From Allomesorhizobium camelthorni (GTDB taxonomy: Bacteria; Pseudomonadota; Alphaproteobacteria; Rhizobiales; Rhizobiaceae), in assembly GCF_011045125.1 (NCBI RefSeq), contig NZ_JAAKZF010000043.1, forward strand, positions 1 to 47,250: a DNA stretch of 47,250 nucleotides, given 5' to 3'. Below, piece by piece: positions 1 to 8,836 of the stretch; the first letter of the stretch is position 1, and each line of letters begins with the position of its first letter. The position numbers and the translations under genes are program-made. The notes under the pieces are model-generated. The model was not told where the DNA came from. It was given only the letters and a program-made list of their open reading frames with translations, and made no database searches.

Positions 1-2
1 TT

Positions 3-323
3 TACAGGCTCGAGGGCCTCACTACCGGCGAGATGCTGGACTTCGATCCGGAATGCGCTGAGGCCCACGATCCCCGTAAGCCGACTCGTCCGAGGGCATG
101 GTGGGCAGAGGATTTTGAGGATAGGGGAATTCCGATACCCAGAACCTTGGATGAGCTCAGGCAAACCCTTTTTCACGAGTACATCCGCAACGCTCTTCCT
201 GGCACTCCGTGGCCAGGTCCCAAAGGAACATCCTGGATGAATCCAAGGTCAAGGTTGTCAGAGGATCCGGTGGCCGCCGACAATTTTGACGAGATGGAAG
301 CTGGCTATCTTCGGATAACGTGA
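3..323 (+). CDS. 3' part of an unrecognised protein (partial, enters from left)
   Basis: The frame is open from the first bases of the window and stays open to the TGA at 321-323, so this is probably the C-terminal part of a gene that starts upstream; an internal ATG at 33 would give 96 residues. The sequence is hydrophilic and rich in Pro, Trp and acidic residues, with no motif I recognise. It runs towards the minus-strand transposition operon and sits where cargo of a Tn7-like element would be expected. Function unknown; that it is a real gene rests only on the open frame and plausible composition. Confidence 0.4.
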   Translation, partial: YRLEGLTTGEMLDFDPECAEAHDPRKPTRPRAWWAEDFEDRGIPIPRTLDELRQTLFHEYIRNALPGTPWPGPKGTSWMNPRSRLSEDPVAADNFDEMEAGYLRIT

Positions 324-383
324 CGAGACGCCACCGCCCTCCGCAGTTCGTCGGATGCAACTTCAATTTCGTTGTGGAGTTCC

Positions 384-593
384 CTATCTACGTGGTGCTG
401 TAGGGGTAACTTGGTCAAACTTTGGGGTAGTTCCCGGACCATTAACCAGCAATTCAATATCTTGCTCACTTAGAACGTTCGAGAATTCCTTATCAGCACA
501 AATTTCTCTGACGAGGTTTTTGATCGCAGGACTGTACGCAATGCGCTCAGAATCGGCGATAAGATCCTCATAAAACAGATTCTTTTCAGCCAT
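384..593 (-). CDS. small protein, last gene of the Tn7-like operon
   Basis: A 69-residue acidic, largely helical-looking protein starting MAEKNLFYEDL. The ATG at 593 was chosen over the more upstream start at 641 because it overlaps the stop of the preceding GNAT-like gene by eight bases, which suggests translational coupling. The middle (SPAIKNLVREICADKEFSNV) could form helices; the C-terminus is Pro/Thr-rich. I do not recognise a family. Its position as the final gene of the operon suggests a partner for the GNAT-like protein (for example an antitoxin or adaptor) or a transposition accessory, but that is inference. Confidence 0.5.
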   Translation of the reverse strand: MAEKNLFYEDLIADSERIAYSPAIKNLVREICADKEFSNVLSEQDIELLVNGPGTTPKFDQVTPTAPRR

Positions 594-1245
594 TTCCGTC
601 CTCCCAAAGTATTGCGCGGCTCCGCTCGTTTGCCATGTCAAACGTGCCTTTCCAGCCCGTCAGCTGACAGAGCAAGGCGCGTCCAAACGTAACACTTCCA
701 TGATCGTTAAATTCTCCGCATTGCACAAGTTCGGTTATCCGGGTGAGCATGTAGAGGGACCAAGGAGAGTTCGGCTCGACAATCCGCATCGCGTGTAACC
801 TTTCGGCCGGGTGCGCACGGAAAGTCGGTGTTTCCATAATCGAGACCAGTTGTTTTTTGACACTAGGCCAATTCTCGATGGTCGGCGTGAATCCGCATCT
901 CGCCCACGCGTATCGGCCGTCCAGGACTGCGTGGATATTCATCCGAACCAATTCCAACGACTCAGCCAGTTGATAACAGTTCCTCGCAATTTGTCTTCCA
1001 TGACCACAACCACGTAGAGGATGGGAGATGAAGGTATCGCCGCCATCCAATTCACGCCGCTCCAAATCGATCGTGCGTTTAATCGTCGTAACACATTCGC
1101 CGCGGCGGTCACGTCCAATAGAAGTGAAACGGAGCCGGCGGGCGGAAACGAAACTAACCGAGGTCAACATCTCTACGGGCAGCCCGCAGGACATGTGCCT
1201 TTGGATGACTTCACTAAGCTCCGAACCGTATTCGTTTTCGATCAC
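586..1245 (-). CDS. GNAT-fold-like protein coupled to tniQ
   Basis: A 219-residue protein whose start codon overlaps the stop of tniQ (ATGA), so it is translated with the transposition genes. Residues 75-89 (HPLRGCGHGRQIARN) resemble the acetyl-CoA pyrophosphate loop of GNAT acetyltransferases, and DGRYAWARCGF at 109-119 fits the later strand-loop of the fold often seen in GNAT-like proteins of phages and mobile elements. Residues 120-219 are not recognised. It might acetylate a protein, RNA or small molecule, act as a toxin, or use the fold for binding only. An accessory protein of this kind in a tns operon is unusual. The fold call is moderate; the function is unknown. Confidence 0.6.
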   Translation of the reverse strand: MIENEYGSELSEVIQRHMSCGLPVEMLTSVSFVSARRLRFTSIGRDRRGECVTTIKRTIDLERRELDGGDTFISHPLRGCGHGRQIARNCYQLAESLELVRMNIHAVLDGRYAWARCGFTPTIENWPSVKKQLVSIMETPTFRAHPAERLHAMRIVEPNSPWSLYMLTRITELVQCGEFNDHGSVTFGRALLCQLTGWKGTFDMANERSRAILWEDGNG

Positions 1246-3182
1246 GTTGGATTTGTTCCCGTTTGTTTTCGAGCCTTCTTTTGAGCGCTCGCTTTGTCGT
1301 AGTGCCAGAATTGCAAGCTCTCGCGCTCGCCCCTTTGGACGTCAGCGCGGCTATAGAAAAAGCACCCGAAGACATCCGGATCGAAGCTCGTCTCGATCCC
1401 AACGCCGCGTAGCAGCAGCCTAACCCTTTTGTGATGCAGTCCCGATTTGCCGCTGAGTTCACCGAGGGAGACGTATGTCCTTCGGAACTCTTCGGCGCTT
1501 TCGCGTGAAACAACCTTGGTAACTCGGCGAGCTTCAGGGTTGAATTCCTCGACCATGGTCAGATGGTCGTGGTCGATAAAAACCTGGGGCGATGCTTTGC
1601 CCATGCCTGGGATGAAGTCCAGAACTTCATCTTTGGTGAGTCCAGTTTTCGTTTGTTCCGTGCGCACCAATCTCGTGATTTCATCGGCGTCCACGAGAAG
1701 CGACCGGTATCCGTCGACCCCGGCAAGACGTCCCTTCCATTGGAGCTTCTGTTCGAAGAGGAATGCCAGCATTTGCGACACAGTAGCGGTCGCAACCTGC
1801 CGAGCCGCCATAACGGACATTTGGCGAGGATCCGGTTCGGTGACATCGGCTGCGCCGAGGAATAGGCGATCCATCAATTCGTCTACGGCTGCAGGAGAAA
1901 ACCGATGCTTGGCATAACTCCGGTTGCTGGTGTCAGCGACAGTTTGCAGGTATCCGGCCGAGATCATCTCCTTCAAATGCAACCGCGGGATGCCGGTCAG
2001 CTTCTCCACCTGCGGCGTCGTCATCGCGCTTTTCAGGGATTTGACGACGTTGCTGATTTCGTCCGCGTCGACTGTGACGCGGTGGTCCATGAGGCCGGCC
2101 CCGTCATTCGCCAAGCCTTTGCGTTGAAAGAGCTTACGGATGGTCAGGGCGTGCGCGCCGGAGTCCTTTGACGCAGTCCTGATTGTATGGACTTTGCGGT
2201 CGGCCAACACATGCCCCAGAACGTCCATGCCCGGCTCCAACGGCATCGTTTCGATCGCAAACCGGCGCACCGCATCGCGCAGTTTTTCGTATGCGGGATC
2301 GTCAACGGTTTTTTGGAGAAGGCCGTATGCGTAACCGTACGTGTCTCTCGGCCCCCACACCCCGCGGGTAGAAGCCTGGGCTTCGTTGAGACGTGCCAAC
2401 AGCGCCCGAAGCGACACCTCGCCCTTGCTGACAATGCGGTAGCCCTCGTCGGCTGCCGCAGCCCAGTCTGCCGGAGCCAGGGTTGTTGTCCGGACTTTCG
2501 GCTCGTGGAGTGAAGACAGCCCCAGCGCTTCGCAGAATTGCGCTGCGGCATGGAGTTCAAGATCATCAAGCCAGTTCCCGCTGTCGCGCAACCCGTCCAG
2601 GCGGTTCATTATCCAGTCTTGGAACGGGGAGGGGGGTGCGGTCTCGGCACTCTCTGCTCTTGTCGCCAGAGCCGGCAGCAATTCGGATAAGGTCTCGGTG
2701 AAATCGAACGGTTGGAAAGGTCTGCGAGCGGGTTGCGTCACGTCAAAAAAGACATGATGCCGCGTGCATGAGCGAAAGAAGCCGACCGTCCACTCCAGGC
2801 GCAGCCACGGCCTCGCAGCAACGGGGCCGTCGTATTTCCGAAGATCCTCGGACACACAACGTGGGCAAAACCGGAAATACGTCCGGTTGATCGAGAGGCG
2901 TCCGAGTTTTTCGTTGCCGATCCCCCAGAAGCGGGTGTCAAGCGGCCTTGGCGTGTACCGGGAAAGGTCCGTTAAGTCCGCCTCTCCGAGAATGGCGACG
3001 GCCTGGATCGCGAGTTCCTCGCTCCTGTCGAGATCGCGGGGCCTCACTGCCATTTCCCATAGGAATTTTCGGAGCGACCGCCCGTTGAGCGCCGCCAGTC
3101 TGGAGGCAAACCCTGATGCGGTTTCGCGATGCTCCAGGGGGTAGCGCCACGCCATCTCCAGAAGAGGGCGATCACCTTTCAT
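1242..3182 (-). CDS. tniQ: TniQ/TnsD-family target-site selector
   Basis: A 646-residue TniQ-family protein. The N-terminal region (WRYPLEHRETASGFASRLA, about 12-30) is the usual TniQ start, and a zinc finger is visible as Cys106-Pro-Arg-Cys109 with Cys139 and His142/His143. In Tn7-like elements TniQ/TnsD binds the target DNA and recruits the TnsC ATPase. At 646 residues it is much longer than minimal TniQ proteins and nearer to TnsD-type proteins, so the roughly 400-residue C-terminal part probably recognises a fixed site. Its ATG overlaps the tnsC stop, and its own stop overlaps the start of the GNAT-like gene. Family call is strong; sequence-specific targeting is inferred. Confidence 0.85.
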   Translation of the reverse strand: MKGDRPLLEMAWRYPLEHRETASGFASRLAALNGRSLRKFLWEMAVRPRDLDRSEELAIQAVAILGEADLTDLSRYTPRPLDTRFWGIGNEKLGRLSINRTYFRFCPRCVSEDLRKYDGPVAARPWLRLEWTVGFFRSCTRHHVFFDVTQPARRPFQPFDFTETLSELLPALATRAESAETAPPSPFQDWIMNRLDGLRDSGNWLDDLELHAAAQFCEALGLSSLHEPKVRTTTLAPADWAAAADEGYRIVSKGEVSLRALLARLNEAQASTRGVWGPRDTYGYAYGLLQKTVDDPAYEKLRDAVRRFAIETMPLEPGMDVLGHVLADRKVHTIRTASKDSGAHALTIRKLFQRKGLANDGAGLMDHRVTVDADEISNVVKSLKSAMTTPQVEKLTGIPRLHLKEMISAGYLQTVADTSNRSYAKHRFSPAAVDELMDRLFLGAADVTEPDPRQMSVMAARQVATATVSQMLAFLFEQKLQWKGRLAGVDGYRSLLVDADEITRLVRTEQTKTGLTKDEVLDFIPGMGKASPQVFIDHDHLTMVEEFNPEARRVTKVVSRESAEEFRRTYVSLGELSGKSGLHHKRVRLLLRGVGIETSFDPDVFGCFFYSRADVQRGERESLQFWHYDKASAQKKARKQTGTNPT

Positions 3183-4219
3183 CAGGCATCGTGCCCCTTG
3201 AACAGGAATGAACCGGGTTCGAGGCGTGCCCAGTCGTCTACCAGGAAAGGATTCATTTCGTCATGGCCCCGTGCGTGTGAATGATCGATGTAGGCGAGGG
3301 CGAAATGCTCTCGAGTGAGAACCCCGTCGCCGCGCTCCAGCGCCACATGCAACGCTGCCAAGGTGACCTGTGTGATGCGGCCGTACCTGTAGCGGGCAGC
3401 GTGGGCAATGCGATCGGGCAGGTCGCTGGAAAGAACGCGGTCGGCATTGATCTCCGCCGCGTCCGATAACCGTTGGACAATCCTCAAGATCAGTTTCCGT
3501 TCTTCCGGCATTGCAACGTCGGGCAGGAAACAAAAGCTGCCGCGGCGCTCGATCTGCTCGTCCAGGCGCGACAGTTCCGTTGTCCGCGGCATGCCGGACA
3601 TGATGAAGCTGACCGGCCAGGGCTCGTAGTTCATGACTCCTTTGAAAGCTTTCGCGAGATTCTGGCGTTCCTGATCGGACTCGGTGTGCTTCAGCATGTG
3701 CTGGGTTTCGTCGACGTACACGATCAGGACTTTTCTCAGGTGCAGCTGGACGGGAAGCATGTCCCAAAGCTCGCCTTGCTCTAACTTCTGTCTCATTGGG
3801 TACCCGGCGTTGTCCAGGATGTTTTTGCCGAGCAGCTTCAGCGTGGTCGGGCCCATGAGCCGCACAGTAACCACGGGCTTGATGAGGCCGAATGAAGTCA
3901 TTTGGGGCTGAAGGGAACTGTTGGTTGCCAGCATGTGCTCGATCGCACGGGACTTTCCGGCACCGCTTTCTCCCGTGATGAAGAAAGCGCGGCCGTCATC
4001 GCGCCTGTGGCCGCGCTTCGCCAGCATCGCCACGACAAATTTCCTGAGGGCTTTCGCCAGCACCGCGTCGCGCCCGCATTCGACGTAGACGCTCTTCACG
4101 CGCTCAAGGACCTCCCTTACGTGCTGGTCGCGTTCGGGTAATTTGTCCGCGACCGAGCGCAGGAAATCGTCGTCGGAAAATCCGCCAGCGGCCGGGGGAT
4201 TGCTGCCGTGTGCATTCAT
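3182..4219 (-). CDS. tnsC: TnsC/TniB-type AAA+ transposition ATPase
   Basis: A 345-residue AAA+ ATPase. Walker A is GESGAGKS at 83-90 and Walker B is VLIVYVDE at 164-171; a basic helical region follows. This family polymerises on DNA and links the target selector (TniQ) to the TnsAB transposase, controlling when and where insertion happens. The gene is translationally coupled at both ends: its ATG overlaps the tnsB stop and its stop overlaps the tniQ ATG. The length is typical of TniB/short TnsC proteins rather than the 555-residue Tn7 TnsC. No sign of damage. Confidence 0.88.
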   Translation of the reverse strand: MNAHGSNPPAAGGFSDDDFLRSVADKLPERDQHVREVLERVKSVYVECGRDAVLAKALRKFVVAMLAKRGHRRDDGRAFFITGESGAGKSRAIEHMLATNSSLQPQMTSFGLIKPVVTVRLMGPTTLKLLGKNILDNAGYPMRQKLEQGELWDMLPVQLHLRKVLIVYVDETQHMLKHTESDQERQNLAKAFKGVMNYEPWPVSFIMSGMPRTTELSRLDEQIERRGSFCFLPDVAMPEERKLILRIVQRLSDAAEINADRVLSSDLPDRIAHAARYRYGRITQVTLAALHVALERGDGVLTREHFALAYIDHSHARGHDEMNPFLVDDWARLEPGSFLFKGHDA

Positions 4220-6456
4220 TCGTCTTCTCCATAAAGGTTCATGCCCCCTCCGAACGGCTGCCGCAGATCGTTCTCGGACGGCGGACGCGTCTCAGTACCG
4301 ACACCGCTCTTGGAAACGTCCTGTGCCCCGGTTTTCCCGAGCCGCGGTTCTGTACGGCGGGCGCTTGCGACGACCTGGCCCGGCAGGTTGCCCGGTTTCG
4401 GCGGCGACGCGGCATAATTGACGCCGGACATAGCGGCACGCGTCTTCTGCCCAATGGCCGCCACGATGAGATCGACATTCTTCTGGGTGAGTTCGTGAGA
4501 AGGCACGTTTGCCGTTTTCCGCGCCTTTTCCGCCTCGTCGAGAAGGTAGCGATGGGCGGCAAGCCGGAACGGACGTCCCGCATCCTGCTGCTCCTTCACA
4601 AGCTTCTTGACGGCGGCGTCCTCCTCCAAAAAAGCCACCAACGGAACGCCGCGCCCGATACCGCCGACGCTGGACACCGTGAGGTAGTGCCGGTCCTCGG
4701 AAAGGATTCGACCCCTGTGCTTTGGCGGAATCCGGACGAGGATTGCGCCCATGTCATTAGGATCAACGATTGCGTCCACTTGTTCGTCGTCAACAAGCCG
4801 ATAGAGTTTCCCCAACTCATCAGAATTGTAGGAAAGGTTCAGGAACGAGATTCCGTGCTTGTCCACACTGCGTGGGATGCTGAATCCAAATGCTGCAATC
4901 AGCTGTTCATCGGAGAGAGAGGGGCTGAGGCCGTCCCTCGTCAGGTACTGCCATGCCCCGTACGGCGTCCCTCCCTCGAGCCCGCGATGCTTGCGGTGGT
5001 GATAACGATCGACGATGAACACGATGGCTGCACGAAAGACCGCGTCGAAGGTGAGGCTGGCCATCTTTTCGGCAGGGTAGTCGCCCTTCTCGACGACGTC
5101 CTTGAAGGCGTATCCAGCGAAATATCGACAAAGACGCTTGAAGGTTCGGAAGAACGCTTCGATGGTCCCCCGCATTCGGGGATCCTGGTCGGGGAGCACG
5201 CGGTTTACCCTTGATCTCCGGACGGCTTCTTCAAACTCCCCGCGGAACACCGGACCGCCGTCAGTCGCGACGAATCCTGGGCGACCGTACATGTTCCAGT
5301 CGCTCTTTGCCCCAGCCAGAAGGGCCATGGGAGTTTTGTCGATCATGGTCGAGCGCAACGCTGATTTGGCCGTGGCTGCCGACGGCGAATAGGGCGTCGC
5401 GTGGAACCCGACGATGCACCGGGTTGCGCAATCGATCGCCGCGGTCACCGTAATTCTAGTCCTCGGAATCGAATCCCTTTCCTTCTTGGAGAGCGTCTTC
5501 CAAACACTCGACTTGACGATCAGGCTGTGGAGGTCGACTTCCCAATCATCCATTTCGACGCGCTCGAGCGGCTTGGTGATGTTTAATCCTTTGCCAACTG
5601 GAGTGTATTTGCGCAGTGCAAAGTCGGGGCCGCGGCGGCCGAAGTCGCGGATAAACGGATCAATCGCATTGAGCCGCCTCCGGATGGCTTTGTCACTGAC
5701 GGAGATCGGTTTTTCATCCCGAAGGCTTCCGTTCAATCTATCCAGCTGAAGTTCAACATCCTCGCAGATGTCGCCCATGGTCGGGCGCAGGACGCTGGCG
5801 TATTTCTGGACCGCCGCGCTTACGACAGGCAGGGCCCGAGGATCAATCTGGCTGCGGTTGCCGCACTGGTCGTATCCGGGACGAAACGCCTCCATCCGAT
5901 ATCCGGCTTCGGAATAGAGCCTCAGCCAGTCGCGGAGTGCACTGGGGCTGGGATAGTCGAAAGCCTTTCGGATTTCACCGGTTCGCGTTCGCCCGGGGGC
6001 TCGCCGTTCTCCGAACTGGTCGAGGTACCAACGGTCCATGAGGTCCTTTTCGGCCTCAACGAACGCCCGCATGTCGGCCTGGGTTCTCTTGGGCCTCCAC
6101 GTGCGCTTCGGATCGCCAGCCTGACGCAGAAAGCGTACGCACCATTCTTTCTTCCACGCGACGGTTCTGAGCTGGGCTTCGGAAAGATCGTTGAGATCCG
6201 AATTGTCATGCCGTACACGGAGAAGGGACAACGTTTTTGAGAAATATCCTTCTTCGTGCCTAAGCCGCCCGGAACGTCTCAATTCGTCGATCTGTCGATC
6301 AGTCTTTGGCACGAAATGATCTTCGATGAGGTCGCCGTTGACGAGCTGAAGGAAATGCGTGCCCTTTTCCTTGTGAGCCACGCGATATGACTGGCCGTCG
6401 ATAACAAGGCGATCGTGCCTGCCAAAGACATGTTTCCGTTCACTGTGCTGGTTCAT
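4216..6456 (-). CDS. tnsB: TnsB/TniA-type DDE transposase
   Basis: A 746-residue Mu/Tn7-type integrase-core transposase that binds the element ends and carries out 3'-end cleavage and joining. An N-terminal DNA-binding region (about 1-280) precedes the catalytic core: MDDWEVDL near residues 302-309, Asp399 in VATDGGPVF and Glu433 in GTIEAFFRTF form the DDE triad. A beta-barrel and a C-terminal tail follow; the tail probably contacts TnsC. I chose the ATG at 6456; a TTG two codons upstream is possible. It overlaps tnsC by four bases and lies 117 bases downstream of tnsA. The gene appears intact. Confidence 0.9.
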   Translation of the reverse strand: MNQHSERKHVFGRHDRLVIDGQSYRVAHKEKGTHFLQLVNGDLIEDHFVPKTDRQIDELRRSGRLRHEEGYFSKTLSLLRVRHDNSDLNDLSEAQLRTVAWKKEWCVRFLRQAGDPKRTWRPKRTQADMRAFVEAEKDLMDRWYLDQFGERRAPGRTRTGEIRKAFDYPSPSALRDWLRLYSEAGYRMEAFRPGYDQCGNRSQIDPRALPVVSAAVQKYASVLRPTMGDICEDVELQLDRLNGSLRDEKPISVSDKAIRRRLNAIDPFIRDFGRRGPDFALRKYTPVGKGLNITKPLERVEMDDWEVDLHSLIVKSSVWKTLSKKERDSIPRTRITVTAAIDCATRCIVGFHATPYSPSAATAKSALRSTMIDKTPMALLAGAKSDWNMYGRPGFVATDGGPVFRGEFEEAVRRSRVNRVLPDQDPRMRGTIEAFFRTFKRLCRYFAGYAFKDVVEKGDYPAEKMASLTFDAVFRAAIVFIVDRYHHRKHRGLEGGTPYGAWQYLTRDGLSPSLSDEQLIAAFGFSIPRSVDKHGISFLNLSYNSDELGKLYRLVDDEQVDAIVDPNDMGAILVRIPPKHRGRILSEDRHYLTVSSVGGIGRGVPLVAFLEEDAAVKKLVKEQQDAGRPFRLAAHRYLLDEAEKARKTANVPSHELTQKNVDLIVAAIGQKTRAAMSGVNYAASPPKPGNLPGQVVASARRTEPRLGKTGAQDVSKSGVGTETRPPSENDLRQPFGGGMNLYGEDE

Positions 6457-6573
6457 TCTCAAGTCCGTGTCCGGGAAGAAGATTGAAGGCGGGAGGCCGC
6501 AGCCGGGTGGCCACGTTCCCTCCCTAATCAGTCGTTCTAAGAATTGGATTAATACGGATCATCTTTGCGGCAG

Positions 6574-7185
6574 CTACTGGCCCGACAGACAGTTGCTTGC
6601 GACGAGGTTGACCCGCAGGAGCTCGGCAGGATCGGCCACCAGAGCGCCATCGTGAAACAGCGCGACGGCAGCCCTATAACCGCGATAACTCAGCCCGCTC
6701 CGCTTTCCGATATCGCCGAGGCGAACCTGCCGGCCGACTCCAGCAAGGTAATCCCTGACCACGCTCTGTCCCTCGAAGTCGAAATCTGTGCTGCACGAAA
6801 GGATTTCCCGGGCATTGGCGATCGTCGTGAGGTCGAGTTCTTCTTCGGTCAGAATGCAGAAATCGTCGGCGACATCATCTCCGTTGCGTTCGGCAATGGC
6901 CCGTAGGACGCGTCTGAGGTCCTGGTCCACGTCAGCCGCATACTTGACTGCATAAGCCGTCCTGTAGCCGCTGGTCCAAGTCACCACGAAATCGAGTGTG
7001 TGGGTGCGGCCGTTTCCATAGGAAACCGTTTGCTGCTCCCTGATCTCCTCGACGTCGGGCCGCGCGATCAGAACGGTTGCCCAATTCTCCTCAAGACCGC
7101 TCTCAAACCAAACCTCGCGACGGCGGAAAGGATCGATCACAAAGCCGATCTTTGATCCGCGCTTTTTCGGGGTAGGCTTACGCAT
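6574..7185 (-). CDS. tnsA: TnsA-like 5'-strand endonuclease of a Tn7-like element
   Basis: A 203-residue protein. In Tn7 TnsA cuts the 5' ends of the element so that it moves by cut-and-paste. The restriction-enzyme-like active site is visible: Glu28/Glu32 in FESGLEENW, Asp65 in THTLDFVVTW and Lys81 in AYAVKYA. The C-terminal half is the winged-helix-like region expected to contact TnsB or TnsC. A frame extending to 7377 exists, but the ATG at 7185 fits because the family starts just before the basic stretch MRKPTPKKRGSK, and the upstream sequence looks like the transposon end. It is the promoter-proximal gene of the operon. Confidence 0.85.
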   Translation of the reverse strand: MRKPTPKKRGSKIGFVIDPFRRREVWFESGLEENWATVLIARPDVEEIREQQTVSYGNGRTHTLDFVVTWTSGYRTAYAVKYAADVDQDLRRVLRAIAERNGDDVADDFCILTEEELDLTTIANAREILSCSTDFDFEGQSVVRDYLAGVGRQVRLGDIGKRSGLSYRGYRAAVALFHDGALVADPAELLRVNLVASNCLSGQ

Positions 7186-7316
7186 GCCGACCGTACTGCA
7201 GATTTCAATGGCGGGTTGGCTCTTCACCCAAGCCGAACTGGAAGCATGGCCGCTATAGACCAGCCCCCGATGGTGGTAGTGCCGCCGATGCTCCCGTTTT
7301 GACTGGCGTCCAATAG

Positions 7317-7376
7317 CGCTGGCGAGAAACCGTACTGACGATCGCGAAGCCGGGCAGCGAGAAGATTGTTGTGACA
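7317..7376. repeat. candidate right end of the Tn7-like element
   Basis: On the minus strand this stretch begins TGTCACAACAATC at 7376 and then carries TTCTCGC (about 7357-7363), TTCGCGA (about 7342-7348) and TTCTCGC (about 7322-7328). Several short repeats behind a terminal 5'-TGT are the layout expected of TnsB binding sites at a Tn7-like end, and the position just beyond tnsA is where the right end lies in Tn7. The five bases after it (ATGCA, 7377-7381) would be one copy of a target duplication. The left end is not in the window, so this cannot be confirmed here. Confidence 0.45.
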
Positions 7377-8083
7377 ATGCATGTGGATCTCCGTTTCTTG
7401 TTGAATTCCGACGGTTCCGGCAGCCCGCACATGCAGGCTGCCAGAATTGCTGCTGACGGAATCAACGGGCTATGTGGAGAGTCCGTTTGCTGCCGCGAGA
7501 GGCGGGGCTGGCGGATGTCTTCATCGTTTTATGCCTCCTCTGGCTGGTCGTTTGCACGACAGGTTTCTACATGCCCATTGCGTGTGCGACAGGCGGCGAG
7601 AACGCCCGCCATCGACAGGGCGAACGCAGGTGAGTTGCGAGGGCTTGTGACGCGTTGGCGAACAACGCACCACAGCTCACGCTGGCGAAATACTGCTGAG
7701 GGGAGAGTTACATCCGATGCCCAAGGCATCGGCGAAATCGTACCGATGCCTAGACGGCGGCTGCGCGGTCTTCCCGCTCAGATATCGATACGAACATCGT
7801 CATGTCTTCGGTCCTGTACTGCCGACTTGTGCGTCGGGAGGCGGCTTATGTCAGCGATTCGGGAAACGTGCAAGATCCCCGAACTTGCAATTAAAAATTA
7901 TGGTTAACCCCGAAAAGGCATCACTCGGGAATTGCGCGATCCTTGGGGTCGCGGGGCCGGCACGATAAGACACTTACAGAACCATCGTGATCTTTTTCAA
8001 TTTATGGCATGTAAATAGACTATGAGTTTAGAAGACCGTCATAAATTGAAAAATTTGCTGAACGCCGAGTTCCGAAGGGAGCC
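7377..8083. other. non-coding or degraded stretch outside the transposon
   Basis: No convincing gene. Open frames here lack family features and ribosome sites. Variants of GGCGAA(A/C) occur near 7660, 7684 and 7732; they loosely echo the repeats at the proposed transposon end, but the match is too short to claim binding sites. The last 90 bases are AT-rich and hold the inverted repeat listed separately. Confidence 0.4.
7993..8053. promoter_or_regulatory. perfect 14-bp inverted repeat before abiEi (operator)
   Basis: TTTTTCAATTTATG at 7993-8006 is perfectly repeated in inverse as CATAAATTGAAAAA at 8040-8053, separated by 33 AT-rich bases that could hold the promoter. It ends 30 bases before the GTG of the AbiEi-type gene. 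AbiEi antitoxins are known to repress their own operon by binding paired inverted repeats upstream, so this is a good operator candidate. Confidence 0.6.
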
Positions 8084-8803
8084 GTGGCGTTGTCGTCATG
8101 GCTGAATAAAAACGGCTACAGCCCTCAGATGATCCGGCGCTATCGAACGAGCGGATGACTTTCCGCTGTTGGAACAGGCGCGATGATCAGGGCAGGGGAC
8201 ACGGTTGGCTATGAAGGAGCGGTTTATGCGCTCCAGAACCAGGCGTCCATGCCGGTCACGCCTGGGGCCAGGACGGCGCTGGCGCGCTTCTGGGCAAGGC
8301 TCATTTTCTGCAGATGGCCGTCTGTGACGCTGTTCGGACCCACGGACGCGAGGCTGCCGAAGTGGTTCCGCGAAGCTGACTGGGGAGTGAAGATCGACTA
8401 TCATAGGACCTCTTTCCTTCCGCCAAACCTCGGGTCGGTCGACGTCGAGGCCGGTGGCTTTCCGCTGAAGATCTCGTCCGCGCCCCGGGCGGTCATGGAA
8501 TGCCTCCATCTGGCATCGGGTGGCGACGATCTCGTCGAAGCCAGGGAATTGATGGACGGGTTGAACAATCTCGGGCCCATGATTGTGCAGACCCTGCTCG
8601 AAGCATGCACCTCCATCAAGGTGAAGCGCCTCTTCCTCTACCTCGCCGATGCGGCCGGGCACGATTGGGTTAGGCACATCGACCGCTCCGGCATCGACCT
8701 GGGATCTGGAGCACGCAGCCTCGTGAGCAAGGGAACGTATATCCCGGAATACAAAATCATGGTTCCCAGGGAGTTGGTGCCGGATGCAAAGCCACGTCTG
8801 TAG
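8084..8803 (+). pseudogene. abiEi: AbiEi-family type IV antitoxin with in-frame TGA
   Basis: Starting at the GTG at 8084 (AAGGGA ribosome site a few bases upstream) the frame reads VALSSWLNKNGYSPQMIRRY, then RTSG, a TGA at 8156-8158, and continues in the same frame as LSAVGTGAMIRAGD and on to 8803. Related AbiEi proteins have Trp at the position of the TGA (the RxSGWL motif), so a TGG to TGA change is the simplest reading. The remainder (winged helix, then AbiEi_3-like C-terminal domain) looks whole and could restart at the ATG at 8183. No AbiEii nucleotidyltransferase toxin follows; a different broken gene is there instead. Confidence 0.7.
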
Positions 8804-8836
8804 GGACAGCTCTCCCTGCTCGACGTGCTGTCCTAA

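Noticed and set aside
256-260. TGTCA as a possible left end of the Tn7-like element
   Set aside because: No TTCTCGC-type repeats follow it and it lies inside the open frame at 3-323.
7371-7907. 178-residue open frame to the right of the transposon
   Set aside because: Only the first 35 residues look protein-like; the rest is low quality, with no family and no ribosome site.
7968-7978. GACACTTACA as an alternative right end
   Set aside because: No repeats of the TnsB-site kind lead up to it; the tip at 7376 is better supported.
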